From NCBI GenBank assembly GCA_029880265.1, contig JAOUOT010000001.1, positions 269,485-333,484 on the forward strand: a stretch of DNA of 64,000 nucleotides, given 5' to 3'. This stretch comes from Spirochaetia bacterium. GTDB taxonomy: Bacteria > Spirochaetota > Leptospiria > Turneriellales > JAOUOS01. Made by a program: the position numbers and the translations under genes. Of the stretch, positions 1 to 8,611 are shown piece by piece (the first letter of the stretch is position 1; every line of letters starts with the position of its first letter). Under the pieces are notes generated by a model that made no database searches, was not told the origin of the DNA, and was given only the letters and a program-made list of their open reading frames with translations.

Positions 1-211
1 CTTTTTCAAATACCTGATAAACATTAAATGCATAAGCAATGAATAACTGTATAAATAATAGTATTAAAAATTCAAAATTTAACAAAAGATCCGAAGGCAT
101 TATATTAAATCTTAAAATATGAGCAATTAGAAATGCAATAATAAACAAAAAGACGTCAAATATGAATAATATTCTAGGAAAAGTCTTTGTATATAAATTA
201 CGATTTTCCAT
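1..211 (-). CDS. Undecaprenyl-phosphate sugar phosphotransferase (WcaJ/WbaP type), N-terminal fragment
   Basis: Only the first 70 codons lie in the window. The reading begins at the ATG at 211 with MENRNLYTKTF and continues open to base 1. It shows two hydrophobic segments (about residues 14-33 and 46-64) with the pattern ILFIFDVFLF...AFLIAHILRF, which is typical of the membrane start of polyprenyl-phosphate sugar-1-phosphate transferases that begin exopolysaccharide synthesis. The catalytic C-terminal domain would lie outside the window, so the assignment rests on the membrane part only. It fits the polysaccharide locus at 25.9-34.5 kb, although it lies apart from it. Confidence 0.55.
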   Translation of the reverse strand, partial: MENRNLYTKTFPRILFIFDVFLFIIAFLIAHILRFNIMPSDLLLNFEFLILLFIQLFIAYAFNVYQVFEK

Positions 212-224
212 TATGCATTACAAT

Positions 225-490
225 AATAAAGTTTTCCACAATTGTGTATTAATGTGGATTTGTATATATTCCTTGTTGAAAATATATTTAATATTGTGAA
301 AAACTTTATCGGGTTATATAAAAAATATTTTATAAAAGGCATTTTCTTATTAAAAATATAAATATTGTGGAAACATAGATTATTAAATATACTGTTATTA
401 TAAAGAAATATCTATATTATAAAAAGTTTTACACAATCCACACTGTTATATATATTTATATATAAAATAAAGTATATATATTATAGATAT
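225..490. other. AT-rich intergenic region with DnaA-box-like 9-mers (origin candidate)
   Basis: Between two minus-strand genes, three 9-mers fit TTWTNCACA: TTTTCCACA at 232-240 (plus), TTTTTCACA at 295-303 (minus) and TTTTACACA at 427-435 (plus). Near matches on AATCCACA/TTTCCACA cores lie at 253-261, 367-375 and 434-442. A nearly pure A/T stretch (about 445-495) follows, as expected of an unwinding element. parA, parB and a perfect parS lie within 8 kb. The dnaN and recF genes are 60 kb away and dnaA is not in the window, so origin status is inference. Confidence 0.4.
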
Positions 491-495
491 ATATA

Positions 496-2445
496 CTACC
501 ACATCTCTTTTTCATATTTTCTTTTATCAAGTTCTTTTGTAAATTTTTTATAAGGATCTTCTTCTACAACAGGTTGTGAAGTCATAGATTTTTTCATCTC
601 GTTTTCTAAGAACGAAACTACCTTATCGGCTTCTTCAGGCGTAATTGAATCTATATTATTTGATTCTTTAATAGATTTTATTTTAGTTATTATTTTATTT
701 GCGTATTTTTTAAAATTCTGATCTTTTGGGTAAAATAATATTCTATAATTATTTTCTTTATTTTGAGATACGGGCATCGAAACAAAGTTTTGTTCTCTCA
801 ATATATTTTCAAATTCTTTTTCGCTTATATTTGGAATATATTTTTGTATCGTAAGAATATTGGGAAGAGAAAAAGAATTTCCTAAATAGTGAACGTCTAA
901 ATTTTCAAGTATTTTATTTTTTAAATTTAATTTTCTAATTTGCATTAATTTTCTGTCTTTCTCAGATTTTAACTCTTCCTGCTTTTTGTAAAAGTATACA
1001 TTGTTATTTTTTTCGAATTTTTTTTGTTCGCTTTTTATTTTTGACTTAGCGTTAGTAAAGGCAATATCTTTAAAAAATGGAACTAAATATAAAAATAACA
1101 TTCTCATGAAAACAGGCATAAAGGCAATATATGATTTTCTTAATAGTTTACCGTATTGTTTTGCAAACGTCTTATTTCTAAATAATTCAGGCATATCTAT
1201 TTCTGCATTTTCAATAAATGTCTTCAAAATTAAAATTTTCCAATAATCGGTTGCCGGTAATAAGATCATATTATTTACCAATGAGCTGATAGCCTCGTCA
1301 TTTTTTCTTAAAAAAGCGTGAATTATTTTTTTAGATTTATGCCATTTTGTGTAAAGTATATCTTCATCGGTAGTGAGTTTTTCCCAAACATCGGCAGGAA
1401 TATTATTTTTCTCGTTTTCATCATAAAATATGATTAATTTATCCCAGCGAACATTATCGTCGAATATTTTATTTTTAATTTCGTTATAAATACTTTCTTT
1501 TTCCAGATACCAGTTTTCCTGTAATTTTTTTTCTATTATTTTTTCTAGTTTTAATAAGATCTCTACAGTAAGTTTACCGGCATAATTTTTATTTTCAGAT
1601 TCGTCTTTTAATGCCATCGCGTTTGATAATGATTTTGCTTTTTCAACGGTAAATCTTGAAGTATTGGGTTTATGTTTTTCTTCGTCATATATTGATTCTT
1701 CTAAAGAAATACTTTTTGCGCTTCTCATAAAGATATCGTTATTTTTATAAGAAGGTATAATTTTATTGTTAAAAACATCTTTCATTATATTATATTGTTC
1801 AATAACCTGATTTTCATATACGGGAAAGATACCGTATCCGGATATATTTAAAGCGTTTTCATTTTTAGTTAAAATATCTTTTATATCGTTTAATTCTGTT
1901 TTAAGTATATTTTCATCGGGAATAACTTCGTATTTTTCAATATTAATATTATCAAGAGAATTAACGACGATATCTGATTTACCGGTTCGGGTTATATCGG
2001 CGTCGTTTAATAAATTTGTTTTAAATGTATTTATAATAGATTCAGATTTACTTTGCAGAAATTGAGAAACATTTTTTGCCGATTCTTTTACCAATTCTTC
2101 ATACATATCAAAAACGCTTGAAGAAGACTGTTTTGGTTTTGAAATAAAAACAGGATTAAAAATTAAACTTTTACTATTTTCATTATATTGATATGAAAAT
2201 AATTGTAAAATTAAATTTGTATCTAATAAATTTTTTATCGCGGCATGCGCTTTTGCGGCGGGAACATCTGGCATTTCTGTTTGAAAATTATTATATGTTA
2301 ATAAATTGCTATATTTTGCGTTTGATTTTGTTGAAAAAAATTGTATTTTCTGATAAAGCATAAACGATACTTTATCGTTTATGCTTACTTTTCCTATTGA
2401 TACAATTTGATCAAAACTTTCTAAATTTAAGAAATCATGACGCAT
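496..2445 (-). CDS. Hypothetical protein, 649 aa
   Basis: I do not recognise this protein. The start is the ATG at 2445 (MRHDFLNLESFDQ). The first 100 residues look like a compact helical domain in which a winged-helix-like fold is possible (KAHAAIKNLLDTNLILQLF). The rest is charged and helical with one hydrophobic patch near residues 440-465 (FMPVFMRMLFLYLVPFF). No signal peptide is evident, so it is probably cytoplasmic. It lies directly beside the DnaA-box-like region and ends 12 bases after the A/T-rich tract. Composition matches its neighbours. A replication-related role is only suggested by position. Confidence 0.6.
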   Translation of the reverse strand: MRHDFLNLESFDQIVSIGKVSINDKVSFMLYQKIQFFSTKSNAKYSNLLTYNNFQTEMPDVPAAKAHAAIKNLLDTNLILQLFSYQYNENSKSLIFNPVFISKPKQSSSSVFDMYEELVKESAKNVSQFLQSKSESIINTFKTNLLNDADITRTGKSDIVVNSLDNINIEKYEVIPDENILKTELNDIKDILTKNENALNISGYGIFPVYENQVIEQYNIMKDVFNNKIIPSYKNNDIFMRSAKSISLEESIYDEEKHKPNTSRFTVEKAKSLSNAMALKDESENKNYAGKLTVEILLKLEKIIEKKLQENWYLEKESIYNEIKNKIFDDNVRWDKLIIFYDENEKNNIPADVWEKLTTDEDILYTKWHKSKKIIHAFLRKNDEAISSLVNNMILLPATDYWKILILKTFIENAEIDMPELFRNKTFAKQYGKLLRKSYIAFMPVFMRMLFLYLVPFFKDIAFTNAKSKIKSEQKKFEKNNNVYFYKKQEELKSEKDRKLMQIRKLNLKNKILENLDVHYLGNSFSLPNILTIQKYIPNISEKEFENILREQNFVSMPVSQNKENNYRILFYPKDQNFKKYANKIITKIKSIKESNNIDSITPEEADKVVSFLENEMKKSMTSQPVVEEDPYKKFTKELDKRKYEKEMW

Positions 2446-2510
2446 ATTAATTACAAATTAAAATTTCATTTTGTTTGGTCAAGAAATTAAATTATAATTT
2501 AAAAGGCCGA

Positions 2511-2542
2511 GAAAACAAAAAAGGCGGTTTATACCGCCTTTA
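2511..2542 (-). terminator. Rho-independent terminator after flgE
   Basis: Read on the minus strand, an AAAGGCGG/CCGCCTTT stem with a six-base loop is followed by a T-rich tail. It lies 25 bases past the flgE stop and ends the fliK-flgD-flgE transcript. Confidence 0.85.
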
Positions 2543-2566
2543 AGTTAAATTAATTAAATATTTTAT

Positions 2567-3961
2567 TTATCTTTTTAACGAAAGGAGTTCCTGTAACATC
2601 TGGTCAGAGGTGGTGATGCTTCTTGAGTTTGCCTGAAATCCTCTTTGAGTTACAATCATATCGGTAAATTGATCGGCTAAACTTACGTTGCTCATTTCAA
2701 GGGTACCGGCAGAAATAGTTCCTAGACCGCCTATTTTGGCTTCTCCTATTAAAGCGGCTCCGGAATTATTGGTTTCGCCAAAATTATTTTCGCCTGCTTT
2801 GATTAAGCCTTCAGGGTTAGCAAAATTTGCAAGAGCAATTTGACCAAGCGGTTGATTAACGCCGTTTGAGTATGTACCCGTAATAACGCCCGAATTATCA
2901 ATTTTAAAAGACTCCATATAACCCATAGTATAGCCGTCTTGCTCTATGGCTTTTGTGGTATATTGAGAAGAGTACTGTGTAATTCCGTTTACGGTACCCG
3001 CTTCACCGAGTCTTAGTTGCACGGTTTGTTGTTCAGGATTGCCCGGTACTCTAAAGCTGATATTTGCGCTTAACTCTCCCTTTGTCTGCATATCGGTAGA
3101 ATCGCTTAAAGTGGTAATTTTTCCGTCGGGAGAAAATCCGATTTCTAAACGTTTGTTTCCTGGAATAGTCATATTTTGACCCTCAGGGCCCAATACGTCT
3201 ACCGTTAAATTCTCGGCGTTATCCATAGAAACCGACGAGGTCCAGCGGTTGTCAGAATTTTTCCACATCATGATTCTAAGAAGGTATTCTTTACCTTGAT
3301 CGTCAAAAACCCCTATGCTTGTAATATGGCCTCTTCTTTTTGATACGTCGGGGTCTGTAATCATTCTATATCTTTCTCGATCGTTTACGCTATCAGGAAC
3401 AGCCGGTACAGTTGATTTTAAATTACTCTTAAACTTTACAAATGTAGTGGCTCGCGCCGGTTCTTTTGAATAAAGAGGAATTACAATATCTTCGATATCT
3501 CCCGCAGAATTTATATATTTAGTTCCGCGGTTATCAACCTGAGAGTTCCATCCCTGTACCTTAAAACCGTTAGCGGGATTTACAAGCAAACCGGCCTTAT
3601 CTACGTCAAAGTTACCGGCTCGGCTAAAGAGTCGTTTATCGCCGCTGCTCAATACAAAAAACCCCTCGCCTTGAATGGCTACGTCTGTATTTTTACCTGT
3701 TGTTTGCAGCGACCCTTGGCTCATTATCTTATCAACGGAGGCTATCATCATGCCAAGACCTACCTGCTTCGGGTTTGTTCCGCCGACATTGTCTTTTGGC
3801 TCAGAAGCTCCCGACATTGTTTGAGACAGCATATCTTGAAAGCTGACTCTTTCATATTTAAACCCGTAAGTGTTAACATTTGAAATATTGTTACCAATTA
3901 CATCCATTCTTATTTGATGATTGTTTAAACCGGATACCCCGGCGTATAGCGATCTCATCAT
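2567..3961 (-). CDS. flgE: Flagellar hook protein FlgE
   Basis: FlgE is the structural subunit of the flagellar hook, exported by the flagellar type III apparatus. The N-terminus has the rod/hook signature (SLYAGVSGL, then [13 protein letters not shown] at residues 23-35), the central hook domains follow, and the C-terminus has the helical motif [22 protein letters not shown]. At 464 aa it is normal for spirochaetes. The start ATG-ATG at 3961 is preceded by GGAG. It is the last gene of a fliK-flgD-flgE operon, 5 bases after flgD. The protein contains no cysteine. Lys166 is present, but the residue 13 positions later, a Cys in treponemal FlgE that forms the lysinoalanine cross-link, is Ser179 here (codon AGT at 3427-3425). 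Confidence 0.97.
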   Translation of the reverse strand: MMRSLYAGVSGLNNHQIRMDVIGNNISNVNTYGFKYERVSFQDMLSQTMSGASEPKDNVGGTNPKQVGLGMMIASVDKIMSQGSLQTTGKNTDVAIQGEGFFVLSSGDKRLFSRAGNFDVDKAGLLVNPANGFKVQGWNSQVDNRGTKYINSAGDIEDIVIPLYSKEPARATTFVKFKSNLKSTVPAVPDSVNDRERYRMITDPDVSKRRGHITSIGVFDDQGKEYLLRIMMWKNSDNRWTSSVSMDNAENLTVDVLGPEGQNMTIPGNKRLEIGFSPDGKITTLSDSTDMQTKGELSANISFRVPGNPEQQTVQLRLGEAGTVNGITQYSSQYTTKAIEQDGYTMGYMESFKIDNSGVITGTYSNGVNQPLGQIALANFANPEGLIKAGENNFGETNNSGAALIGEAKIGGLGTISAGTLEMSNVSLADQFTDMIVTQRGFQANSRSITTSDQMLQELLSLKR

Positions 3962-3966
3962 AGTGT

Positions 3967-4566
3967 TTATTCTCCTATTTTTGTATTTTTTGTTTCTTTT
4001 TGATTTTCAGTATAATCGTTAATTATTTTTAAGTTATTATTAACTTTCATATTTAAAGTTTCATGTGAAACATTTTTTTCTTCAGTCTGTGAAGTCTTAT
4101 CTGATTGTACCGATATCTCGGCGTCAACGCTGATAAGTTCAGTCATTTTTACGCTTTTTCCGTTTACTCTAAAGAAAACATTTCCGTCTTGCGAATGAAT
4201 AACGCTGTCTACTTTTCCCGAGACGGTTTTTCCCGAAATAAAGTCGCGGCCCGTGATGTTTCTGCCCACTAATAAATTTGCCTGAAATTGTTTAAGCGAA
4301 TTCATAGAGTTCGCTACATTATTCATTTGTTCTAACGCAGAAAATTGCGCCATCTGTGAAATAAATTCTCTGTCGTTAGTGGGTTGAAGCGGGTCCTGAT
4401 GGCTTAGTTCTGTTATTAAAAGTTTCAGAAAGCTGTCTTTGTCAAGCATGTCATTAGGACCTTTTGATTTTCTGCTCTGGTCATTTTTATGCCTGCCTGC
4501 TTCTATAAAGTCTTTTATTTTAGCGTGCGGATCGGCTTCAGTATGAGAGCTTACTGCGTTAGGCAT
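3967..4566 (-). CDS. flgD: Flagellar hook-capping/scaffold protein FlgD
   Basis: FlgD caps the growing hook and is needed for hook subunit assembly. The family motif is clear: [21 protein letters not shown] (about residues 43-63), followed by [16 protein letters not shown]. The protein has 199 aa; after the conserved 100-residue domain and a short beta-rich part ([14 protein letters not shown]), the C-terminal 45 residues are polar and probably disordered. The ATG at 4566 overlaps the fliK stop by 8 bases, indicating translational coupling. A degenerate parS-like palindrome lies inside the gene at 4057-4072. Confidence 0.95.
   Translation of the reverse strand: MPNAVSSHTEADPHAKIKDFIEAGRHKNDQSRKSKGPNDMLDKDSFLKLLITELSHQDPLQPTNDREFISQMAQFSALEQMNNVANSMNSLKQFQANLLVGRNITGRDFISGKTVSGKVDSVIHSQDGNVFFRVNGKSVKMTELISVDAEISVQSDKTSQTEEKNVSHETLNMKVNNNLKIINDYTENQKETKNTKIGE
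4057..4072. promoter_or_regulatory. Degenerate parS-like site inside flgD
   Basis: AGTTTCATGTGAAACA differs from the canonical parS 16-mer at two positions (1 and 8). It is 1.1 kb from the perfect site in fliK and encodes VSHET of FlgD. It may be a weak ParB site. Confidence 0.4.
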
Positions 4567-6019
4567 AAGTACCTTCCTTTTTTTCGCTTGTAACTATATT
4601 TTCATTAGAATTATTTTCATCGGTTTTTTTAGCGTTACTCCCGTCATTTTTTACAAAACCCTCTGTGTTTTCAAAAGAAGAAGTATCGCCAGATTGAACA
4701 TTTACGTCAAAATGGCTAACTTCAAATCCGTCATTTCTTAAATTATCCAATACTCTCTCAAGTCTTAAAGCAATCTCTTTTTGCACAGCGTTATTATCAA
4801 CGGTTAAATGTCCGTGAAGAACGCCATCGTTTAAGAATAATTTTAGACTCACCTTTCCCATTTCTTTAGGATAAAGGGTTGTAGAAAGATTGGCGTTACC
4901 GTTTTCCTTTATTTGAACCTTTGCTCTTTGAAACATGGCTTCAATCTGATGGTTAAGACTTGATCGCGAAAAAAGAGCGTTGTCGCCTTGAATAGAAAAC
5001 GATTTACCTGTAAAGGCCGAATTAAATGAAAACCCGGCATTAGAAGAATTCGAAGTATGTTTAATATTTTCGGGTTGTATATTTTCTTTATCGGGTTTGA
5101 TTAATTTATTAAGCAGATTATCGTTATTCAAATCTTTATGCAAACCCATTTCTTTTAAGAATATTGCGGTTCGGGGCTGTATTGTTTCACGTGAAACATT
5201 TTTTCCCGATTCGGCTATTATATTTACATTATCTTTGCCTTTATTGAATTTATTTTTCTTATTAACTTTCTTGAAATCTGAAAATTCTATTTCAAATTTC
5301 TTGTCTAATATATTTTCAGAAACAAGATTCTTTGAAAAAGGCTTTTTAGCGTCAGATTTATTTTTCTCTGTAAAAACATTTTTTATAAGACTTGCTTTTT
5401 CGTCTGTAAATTGATCGGGTTTTGAAAAAGTTTTTTTTGACATTTGTAAATTGACTAATTCTTTATTGTTTTCAGAGATATTGCTCTTGTTAAATTTGTT
5501 TTTTATTTCAAAGGACTCGTTGTCTGCAATTACAGTGGAATTATTTTTAATGATTTTTTTATCGTTTATATTTGAAATAAGATTTTCTTTTTTTATTTTT
5601 GAAGTTTCGTTTTTTAAATCAGGGGTATTAACTTCTTTACTGTCTTTTGAATTTGTAGATTCTGCATTTTGTACATTGTTATCGGTAATTTTTTTATTTT
5701 TTGAATCATGTCGATCAGTTGAATTTTTCTCGGTATTTTCTTGCCTGAAAACGTTATTTTCTTTTTTATGATTATAGCTTTCTGTTGTCTTTTCTTTATC
5801 TGCTTTTGGTTTATCATATTCAGATTGAATTATTGAAGATTGATTATAGCTTATTTCTGAAATTGGCATTTTGTTCATAGAAGAGATATCGCTATGCAGC
5901 ATTGAATAAAAAGTATTGTCTGCGTTAAAATCTTTAGAAAAAGGTTTATTTTTGCCCATTTCGAATAAAGCGTTATTATTATTTTCAATATTTTTTATAT
6001 GGATATTCATTAAATTCAT
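4559..6019 (-). CDS. fliK: Flagellar hook-length control protein FliK
   Basis: FliK measures hook length and switches export specificity. The C-terminal Flg_hook domain is recognisable at STTLYPKEMGKVSLKLFLNDGVLHGHLTVDN and RLERVLDNLRNDGFEVSHFDVNV. The long middle (about residues 40-330) is Asn/Lys/Ser-rich, low-complexity and probably unfolded, as is usual for FliK. I take the ATG at 6019 as start. An in-frame TTG at 6070 would extend it into rsmG, which is divergent. It is the first gene of the fliK-flgD-flgE operon. The perfect parS site at 5183-5198 lies in its coding sequence and encodes VSRET. Confidence 0.88.
   Translation of the reverse strand: MNLMNIHIKNIENNNNALFEMGKNKPFSKDFNADNTFYSMLHSDISSMNKMPISEISYNQSSIIQSEYDKPKADKEKTTESYNHKKENNVFRQENTEKNSTDRHDSKNKKITDNNVQNAESTNSKDSKEVNTPDLKNETSKIKKENLISNINDKKIIKNNSTVIADNESFEIKNKFNKSNISENNKELVNLQMSKKTFSKPDQFTDEKASLIKNVFTEKNKSDAKKPFSKNLVSENILDKKFEIEFSDFKKVNKKNKFNKGKDNVNIIAESGKNVSRETIQPRTAIFLKEMGLHKDLNNDNLLNKLIKPDKENIQPENIKHTSNSSNAGFSFNSAFTGKSFSIQGDNALFSRSSLNHQIEAMFQRAKVQIKENGNANLSTTLYPKEMGKVSLKLFLNDGVLHGHLTVDNNAVQKEIALRLERVLDNLRNDGFEVSHFDVNVQSGDTSSFENTEGFVKNDGSNAKKTDENNSNENIVTSEKKEGTYA
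5183..5198. promoter_or_regulatory. parS centromere site (perfect 16-bp palindrome)
   Basis: TGTTTCACGTGAAACA matches the canonical bacterial parS consensus and is a perfect inverted repeat. It lies in fliK, 1.65 kb from parA and 2.45 kb from parB. ParB would load here and spread to organise the origin region. Confidence 0.92.
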
Positions 6020-6094
6020 TATCGTTTTAATATATAATCTCTTTAGAAAAATTTCTCTTGACAGATGCAAATTTTATTTTTCAGTTATAATTAT

Positions 6095-6850
6095 ATGAGA
6101 GAATATTTTTCTGAATTTATAAATTATTTGCCAGATATATCTGAAAATAAAAAAGAAAATCTGAATTTTTATTTTAATGAACTTTTAAAAGTCGCAAGAC
6201 CCGCCGGGTTTATAGCCGATGCCGATGAAGATATTTTATGGAAAAGGCATATCTTAGACAGTCTTTTGCCGCTTCAGGAATCTGAAATAAGTTCAATAAT
6301 TATAAATAGCGGTAGAATAATAGATATAGGCACAGGGGCGGGATTGCCGGGTTTGCCGTTAGGAATAATATTTGATAAAAATAAATTTATTTTATTAGAG
6401 TCGTCAGAGAAAAAATCGTTATTTATGAAAAACGTTATTTTAAATTTAAAATTAAAAAATATACAAGTAGCATGCTGCAGCATTGACGAATATAAAAATA
6501 ATGAATTTAACGCCGGAGATTTAGTTCTGGTAAGGGCCTTTAAGAAACCGTTGGTTTCGCTTGAGCTTTCATTATACGCTCTTAAAGAAAGAGGTAAATT
6601 GCTTTACTGGCGGTCTCGTTCTTTCATAAATGACAACAGTAAAGAGAAAAAAATTGAGTCAAAAAAAATAAACGATAGAATAAATTCATTAGGATTTTAT
6701 TCCCATAGTTTTTTTGACTTGAATTCGCCTGGCGATATCGGCAGGCGGGGCGTTTATGTTTTTAGTTATGATAAGCAAGGCAAGCATGAAAAATATCCTA
6801 GAAACATTAATTCAATAAATAAAGATAAATTAGCCTCAGAAGTAGAATAA
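6095..6850 (+). CDS. rsmG: 16S rRNA (guanine-N7)-methyltransferase RsmG
   Basis: RsmG (GidB) methylates N7 of G527 in 16S rRNA using S-adenosylmethionine. Motifs: WKRHILDSL, then the SAM-binding loop DIGTGAGLPGLPL, then the acidic strand ending ILLES. I prefer the ATG at 6095 (MREYFSEF); another in-frame ATG at 6065 would overlap the putative fliK leader. The last 25 residues form a Lys/Asn-rich tail past the family core. The stop codon is directly abutted by the parA ATG. The order rsmG-parA-parB is common near bacterial origins. Confidence 0.93.
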   Translation: MREYFSEFINYLPDISENKKENLNFYFNELLKVARPAGFIADADEDILWKRHILDSLLPLQESEISSIIINSGRIIDIGTGAGLPGLPLGIIFDKNKFILLESSEKKSLFMKNVILNLKLKNIQVACCSIDEYKNNEFNAGDLVLVRAFKKPLVSLELSLYALKERGKLLYWRSRSFINDNSKEKKIESKKINDRINSLGFYSHSFFDLNSPGDIGRRGVYVFSYDKQGKHEKYPRNINSINKDKLASEVE

Positions 6851-7615
6851 ATGGGAAAAATAATAGCAATTGCAAATCAAAAAGGCGGGGTAGGCAAAAC
6901 CACGACAGCCATCAATATAGCTTCAATATTATCAGATATGGGCAAAAAAATTCTTCTGGTAGACGTAGATCCTCAAGGTAATGCGGGAAGCGGAATAGGC
7001 ATAGAAGTAATGTCTTTAAAAGAAACTACTTATCAATTTATGATAAATAATTTGCCTTATCATGAAGTTGTCAAGCATTCAAATACTGCAAATATAGACG
7101 TTATACCTTCAAATATAGATTTGTCAGGTCTAGAAGTAGATTTAATGGATGACGATCAGAAAGAGTATAAACTTAAAAGTCTCATGTCTGATATTAAAAT
7201 GAAATATGATTTTATCATAGTTGATTGTCCCCCGAGCCTGGGTCTTTTGACAATTAATGCTTTAACTGCTGCAGATTCTGTTTTAATACCTTTGCAGTGC
7301 GAATATTTTGCTTTAGAAGGCCTTACGCAGCTTGTTAGAATCATTAGGCTTGTTCAAAGTAAACTTAACACTGCGCTAAAAATAGAAGGCGTTCTTTTAA
7401 CAATGTATGATTCAAGAACAAGATTGTCTGCTCAGGTTGTTCAAGACGTTAAAGAACATTTTCAAGACGACGTTTACGAGGTTATTATTCCCAGAAATAT
7501 TAAGCTCTCTGAAGCTCCTTCTTTTGGCGAACCCATAGGCTCTTATGATCCGTTATCGAGCGGAGCGGTTGCGTATAAAAAACTGGCAAAAGAAATATTG
7601 GAAAGAAATAACTAA
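6851..7615 (+). CDS. parA: Chromosome-partitioning ATPase ParA (Soj)
   Basis: ParA is a dimerising DNA-binding ATPase that moves ParB-parS complexes over the nucleoid. The deviant Walker A box NQKGGVGKTTTA is at residues 9-20, Walker A' is DVDPQGN (near 40) and Walker B is DFIIVDCPPSLG. At 254 aa it lacks an N-terminal HTH, as in the chromosomal Soj type. It starts immediately after the rsmG stop and precedes parB by 36 bases. Confidence 0.96.
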   Translation: MGKIIAIANQKGGVGKTTTAINIASILSDMGKKILLVDVDPQGNAGSGIGIEVMSLKETTYQFMINNLPYHEVVKHSNTANIDVIPSNIDLSGLEVDLMDDDQKEYKLKSLMSDIKMKYDFIIVDCPPSLGLLTINALTAADSVLIPLQCEYFALEGLTQLVRIIRLVQSKLNTALKIEGVLLTMYDSRTRLSAQVVQDVKEHFQDDVYEVIIPRNIKLSEAPSFGEPIGSYDPLSSGAVAYKKLAKEILERNN

Positions 7616-7651
7616 ATATTATTAAGCTATAATAAGGAATTTTAATTATAA

Positions 7652-8527
7652 ATGTCAGGCAAAGCAAAAAAGGTTTTAGGACGGGGGTTAGGAAATCTTC
7701 TTGAAAATAATCCTGTAACTAGAGAAGAAAAAGAAAAGCTCGGGATTATTGAAATAAAAACAGAAATAATTCGCGTAAATCCAAATAATCCTAGAAAAAA
7801 ATTTGACGAATCGGCGATAGAAGAACTTGGCAAAACCATAAAAGAATACGGTCTTCTACAGCCAATTTTAGTGCGAAAAAAAGGCGAAGCGGTTTATGTA
7901 ATTTCAGGAGAAAGAAGACTTAGAGCGTGCAGATTAATTGGGCTTAAGACGGTGCCCTGTATAATTAAAGAAGATTTATCTGAAGAAAAAAATCTTCAAA
8001 TATCTCTAATTGAAAATATTCAAAGAGAACAACTCGATCCTATTGAAGAAGCTTCTGTTTATAAAGATTTAATAGAAAAATATAATTTTACTCAGGAGAT
8101 TTTATCTGAAAAAGTAGGAAAAAACAGATCGACAATAGCCAATAAAATCAGATTATTAAAACTGCCTTTAGAGCTTCAAACCGCTATTGCCGACGGAAAG
8201 GTAACCGAAGGTCAAATTAGACCGATACTATCGATTACAGATAAAAATATTCAAAATCAGGCGGCCCTTAAAATTATAAAAGACAATTTAAATGCCCGGC
8301 AGGTAGAAGAATTTGTAAAGAAATACAAAAATCAATCTGATAAATTAAAAAAAGTAAAAGATAAAAATAACGCTGAACTTGAAAATATAGAAAAAAAATT
8401 AGAGGAGAAATTTTTAACCCGCGTTAATATTGCTTATAACGATAAAAAGAAATCAGGCGTGATAAATATACACTATTTTAATCTTGAAGATTTTGAAAGA
8501 ATTACAACTCTTTGGGGTATTGAGTAA
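7652..8527 (+). CDS. parB: Chromosome-partitioning protein ParB (Spo0J)
   Basis: ParB binds parS, hydrolyses CTP and slides along DNA as a clamp. The N-terminal GLGNLLEN segment recruits ParA. The CTPase core carries NPRKKF, the GERRLRA box (about residues 89-95) and ENIQREQLDPIEEA. The HTH follows (TQEILSEKVGKNRSTIANKIRLL), then a C-terminal dimerisation domain. Length 291 aa is normal. The cognate parS is at 5183-5198. Confidence 0.95.
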   Translation: MSGKAKKVLGRGLGNLLENNPVTREEKEKLGIIEIKTEIIRVNPNNPRKKFDESAIEELGKTIKEYGLLQPILVRKKGEAVYVISGERRLRACRLIGLKTVPCIIKEDLSEEKNLQISLIENIQREQLDPIEEASVYKDLIEKYNFTQEILSEKVGKNRSTIANKIRLLKLPLELQTAIADGKVTEGQIRPILSITDKNIQNQAALKIIKDNLNARQVEEFVKKYKNQSDKLKKVKDKNNAELENIEKKLEEKFLTRVNIAYNDKKKSGVINIHYFNLEDFERITTLWGIE

Positions 8528-8576
8528 ATTTATAAATCGTAATTGTCCCTCTCTTAAAATATTATAAAAAAATTAG

Positions 8577-8605
8577 TTGAAAAATTGTCATTATATTTAT
8601 ATAAT
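8577..8605 (+). promoter_or_regulatory. Sigma-70-type promoter for the PUR-domain gene
   Basis: TTGAAA at 8577-8582 and TATAAT at 8600-8605 are separated by 17 bases. A start point 7 bases past the -10 box falls on the A of the ATG at 8612, so the transcript may be leaderless. Confidence 0.55.
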
Positions 8606-8611
8606 GGAAAA

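Noticed and set aside
5614-5817. 67-codon minus-strand open frame within fliK
   Set aside because: It is an out-of-frame reading of the low-complexity region of fliK.
6058-6091. TTGACA and TATAAT near the rsmG start as a promoter
   Set aside because: The boxes are good but 22 bases apart, and the TATAAT would lie too close to the ATG at 6095.
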